Source of the DNA: Desulfosporosinus orientis DSM 765
GTDB lineage: Bacteria; Bacillota; Desulfitobacteriia; Desulfitobacteriales; Desulfitobacteriaceae
Length of the DNA: 64,000 nt
Direction: 5' to 3'
Assembly: GCF_000235605.1 (NCBI RefSeq)
Contig: NC_016584.1
Span: 1,786,001 to 1,850,000 of the forward strand
Shown here: positions 63,126 through 64,000 of the stretch, piece by piece
Numbering within the stretch: position 1 is the stretch's first letter
Layout of the letters: each line of letters starts with the position of its first letter
The notes under the pieces: model-generated
Seen by the model: only the letters and a program-made list of their open reading frames with translations
Told to the model about the DNA's origin: nothing
Database searches by the model: none
Translations under genes and position numbers: made by a program

Positions 63126-63624
63126 CTGCTTAAAATACTATGGCCAAATTGATATGGTGATAATATGCATAGCTAATTGACAGTGGTATTAACTGGGGAA
63201 GTAATTGATTCAAGTTATTAAGGCACAAAGAAATTAATCACTTTTTGGTGGAATTACAGGGGTTTATCATAAAGAACATAACTAAGGTAATAGATTTTCA
63301 TTATTAATAGGTTAGTATTTTAGTCGGTTTTATTCTCTCAATAGGATAAATTGATTAAGATGATCTTGATTTGCTATAGACGTATGAGCTCTAGAATGTT
63401 ACTCTAGGTTTGTGAGGATAGTCACATTCCTTAATCCACTTAATCCCCAGTGAAAGGAGGAGTTAATTTATAGAGGATCAATAAAAGGATTTTTTAGAGC
63501 TTAAATTGAGGAAATTCCAGTTTAAGTTTTAGAGGGGGGAAACCATCTGAAGGATAACAGGAAGGATAAACCGGAGGATAATCATAGGGTTGAATTTTTT
63601 CAAATAAAAAAAGCAGCCTTGCAA

Positions 63625-63645
63625 GGCCGCTAAGAAATTTAATCG
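63625..63645 (+). repeat. 21-bp direct repeat, copy 2
   Basis: GGCCGCTAAGAAATTTAATCG-type sequence; preceded by GCAGCCTTGCAA. In one frame it reads KAAKKFNRK, as copy 1 does. Confidence 0.65.
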
Positions 63646-63748
63646 CAAGCTCATTATAACACAAAAAGAAAAAAATGTGAGAAGGATATAGAAATTTTTA
63701 TGTGATAATCAGAGCAGCACCTTGGAATATGAGAGAGGGGTGTATTAA

Positions 63749-64000
63749 ATGAATGGTCAAAACGCAAAACGAATTTTCTTTATTTGTTTAGGCGTATGTT
63801 TATTTTTGGTATTGTATTATGCACCACAGTTTAGTTCGGCTGTGGACCCGTCGGGCAAATCTTTTGAATTGAGTCAACAAGGCAAAGCTGCCATTGGTTT
63901 GTTTTTCCTGGCAAGTATCTGGTGGGTATTTGAAGTAACCCCTATCGGTGTTACCAGTTTAATGATTGGGGTTGTGCAGGCATTATTTTTAATTCGCCCG
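63749..64000 (+). CDS. DASS/SLC13-type divalent anion:sodium symporter, N-terminal part
   Basis: The gene runs off the right edge; the first 84 residues are visible. A membrane span (about 8-27) is followed by a polar loop (FELSQQGKAAIG) and a second span, then FEVTPIGVTSL, a signature stretch of the divalent-anion symporter family (CitT/SdcS). The substrate could be a dicarboxylate or sulfate. GAGAGGGGTG lies upstream of the ATG. Confidence 0.8.
   Translation, partial: MNGQNAKRIFFICLGVCLFLVLYYAPQFSSAVDPSGKSFELSQQGKAAIGLFFLASIWWVFEVTPIGVTSLMIGVVQALFLIRP

Larger units (their letters stand above)
63054..63748 (+). other. 695-bp spacer before the DASS transporter gene
   Basis: It contains a 15-bp hairpin at 63090-63125, the second copy of the 21-base repeat, and several AGGAGG-like stretches (for example near 63457) that are not followed by usable frames. 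I see no gene. Confidence 0.5.

Overview
The window looks like a chromosomal segment of a Gram-positive, spore-forming-type sulfate reducer of the Desulfosporosinus/Desulfitobacterium group (Firmicutes). The reasons are: Firmicute-style ribosome binding sites with many GTG/TTG starts; a complete cytoplasmic sulfate-activation and APS-reduction set (sat, aprBA, qmoAB with a soluble Hdr-like partner in place of membrane QmoC); a full dsrMKJOP operon followed by dsrC; and a methyltransferase cluster with an in-frame amber codon at the MttB pyrrolysine position. The genus assignment is inference. No rRNA, tRNA, IS element, prophage or CRISPR array is visible.

Layout. 1-1.5 kb: end of a B. subtilis-type succinate dehydrogenase/fumarate reductase (sdhA partial, sdhB). 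1.6-5.2 kb: a Cys-rich small peptide, cvfB, a YaiI-type protein and htpG. 5.7-11.6 kb: an RsbRD-like gene, dsrMKJOP, dsrC. 11.8-24.8 kb: lipoate ligase, a secreted hypothetical protein, an ABC transporter with a histidine kinase/response regulator, a class II aldolase, ahcY, a chemoreceptor and topB. 24.8-35.1 kb: methylated-amine/betaine island with a BCCT transporter, LysR regulator, sigma-54 activator, non-pyrrolysine MttB homologue (MtgB type), corrinoid protein, pyrrolysine-type MttB and a soluble chemoreceptor. 35.4-46 kb: DEAD-box helicase, MoxR/vWA pair, LysM-M14 peptidase, and a minus-strand operon of acyl-CoA ligase, two 2-hydroxyacyl-CoA dehydratase subunits and their activator. 46-57.3 kb: desulfoferrodoxin, a hydroxyisobutyrate-dehydrogenase-like protein, qmoA, qmoB, an HdrCB-like fusion, sat, aprB, aprA. 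57.5-64 kb: YlbF-like protein, SulP permease, universal stress protein, two paralogous unknown proteins, and the start of a DASS-type anion transporter.

How the parts fit. SulP can import sulfate, Sat makes APS, AprBA reduces it to sulfite with electrons through QmoAB and the HdrCB-like protein, and DsrMKJOP/DsrC link the menaquinone pool to sulfite reduction (dsrAB lie outside the window). The methyltransferase island would import betaine-like compounds and move methyl groups to a shared corrinoid protein. Its regulation is visible in the DNA: two -24/-12 promoters (near 25007 and 29948) and six copies of a 17-bp dyad TAAGTC-N5-GACTTA flank the sigma-54 activator and its probable targets.

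Other structure: a modular repeat of up to about 0.4 kb in three copies, one circularly permuted, plus a separate 35-bp piece of it at 35251; several long hairpins; and two gene-free stretches of about 0.9-1.1 kb that may encode small RNAs.
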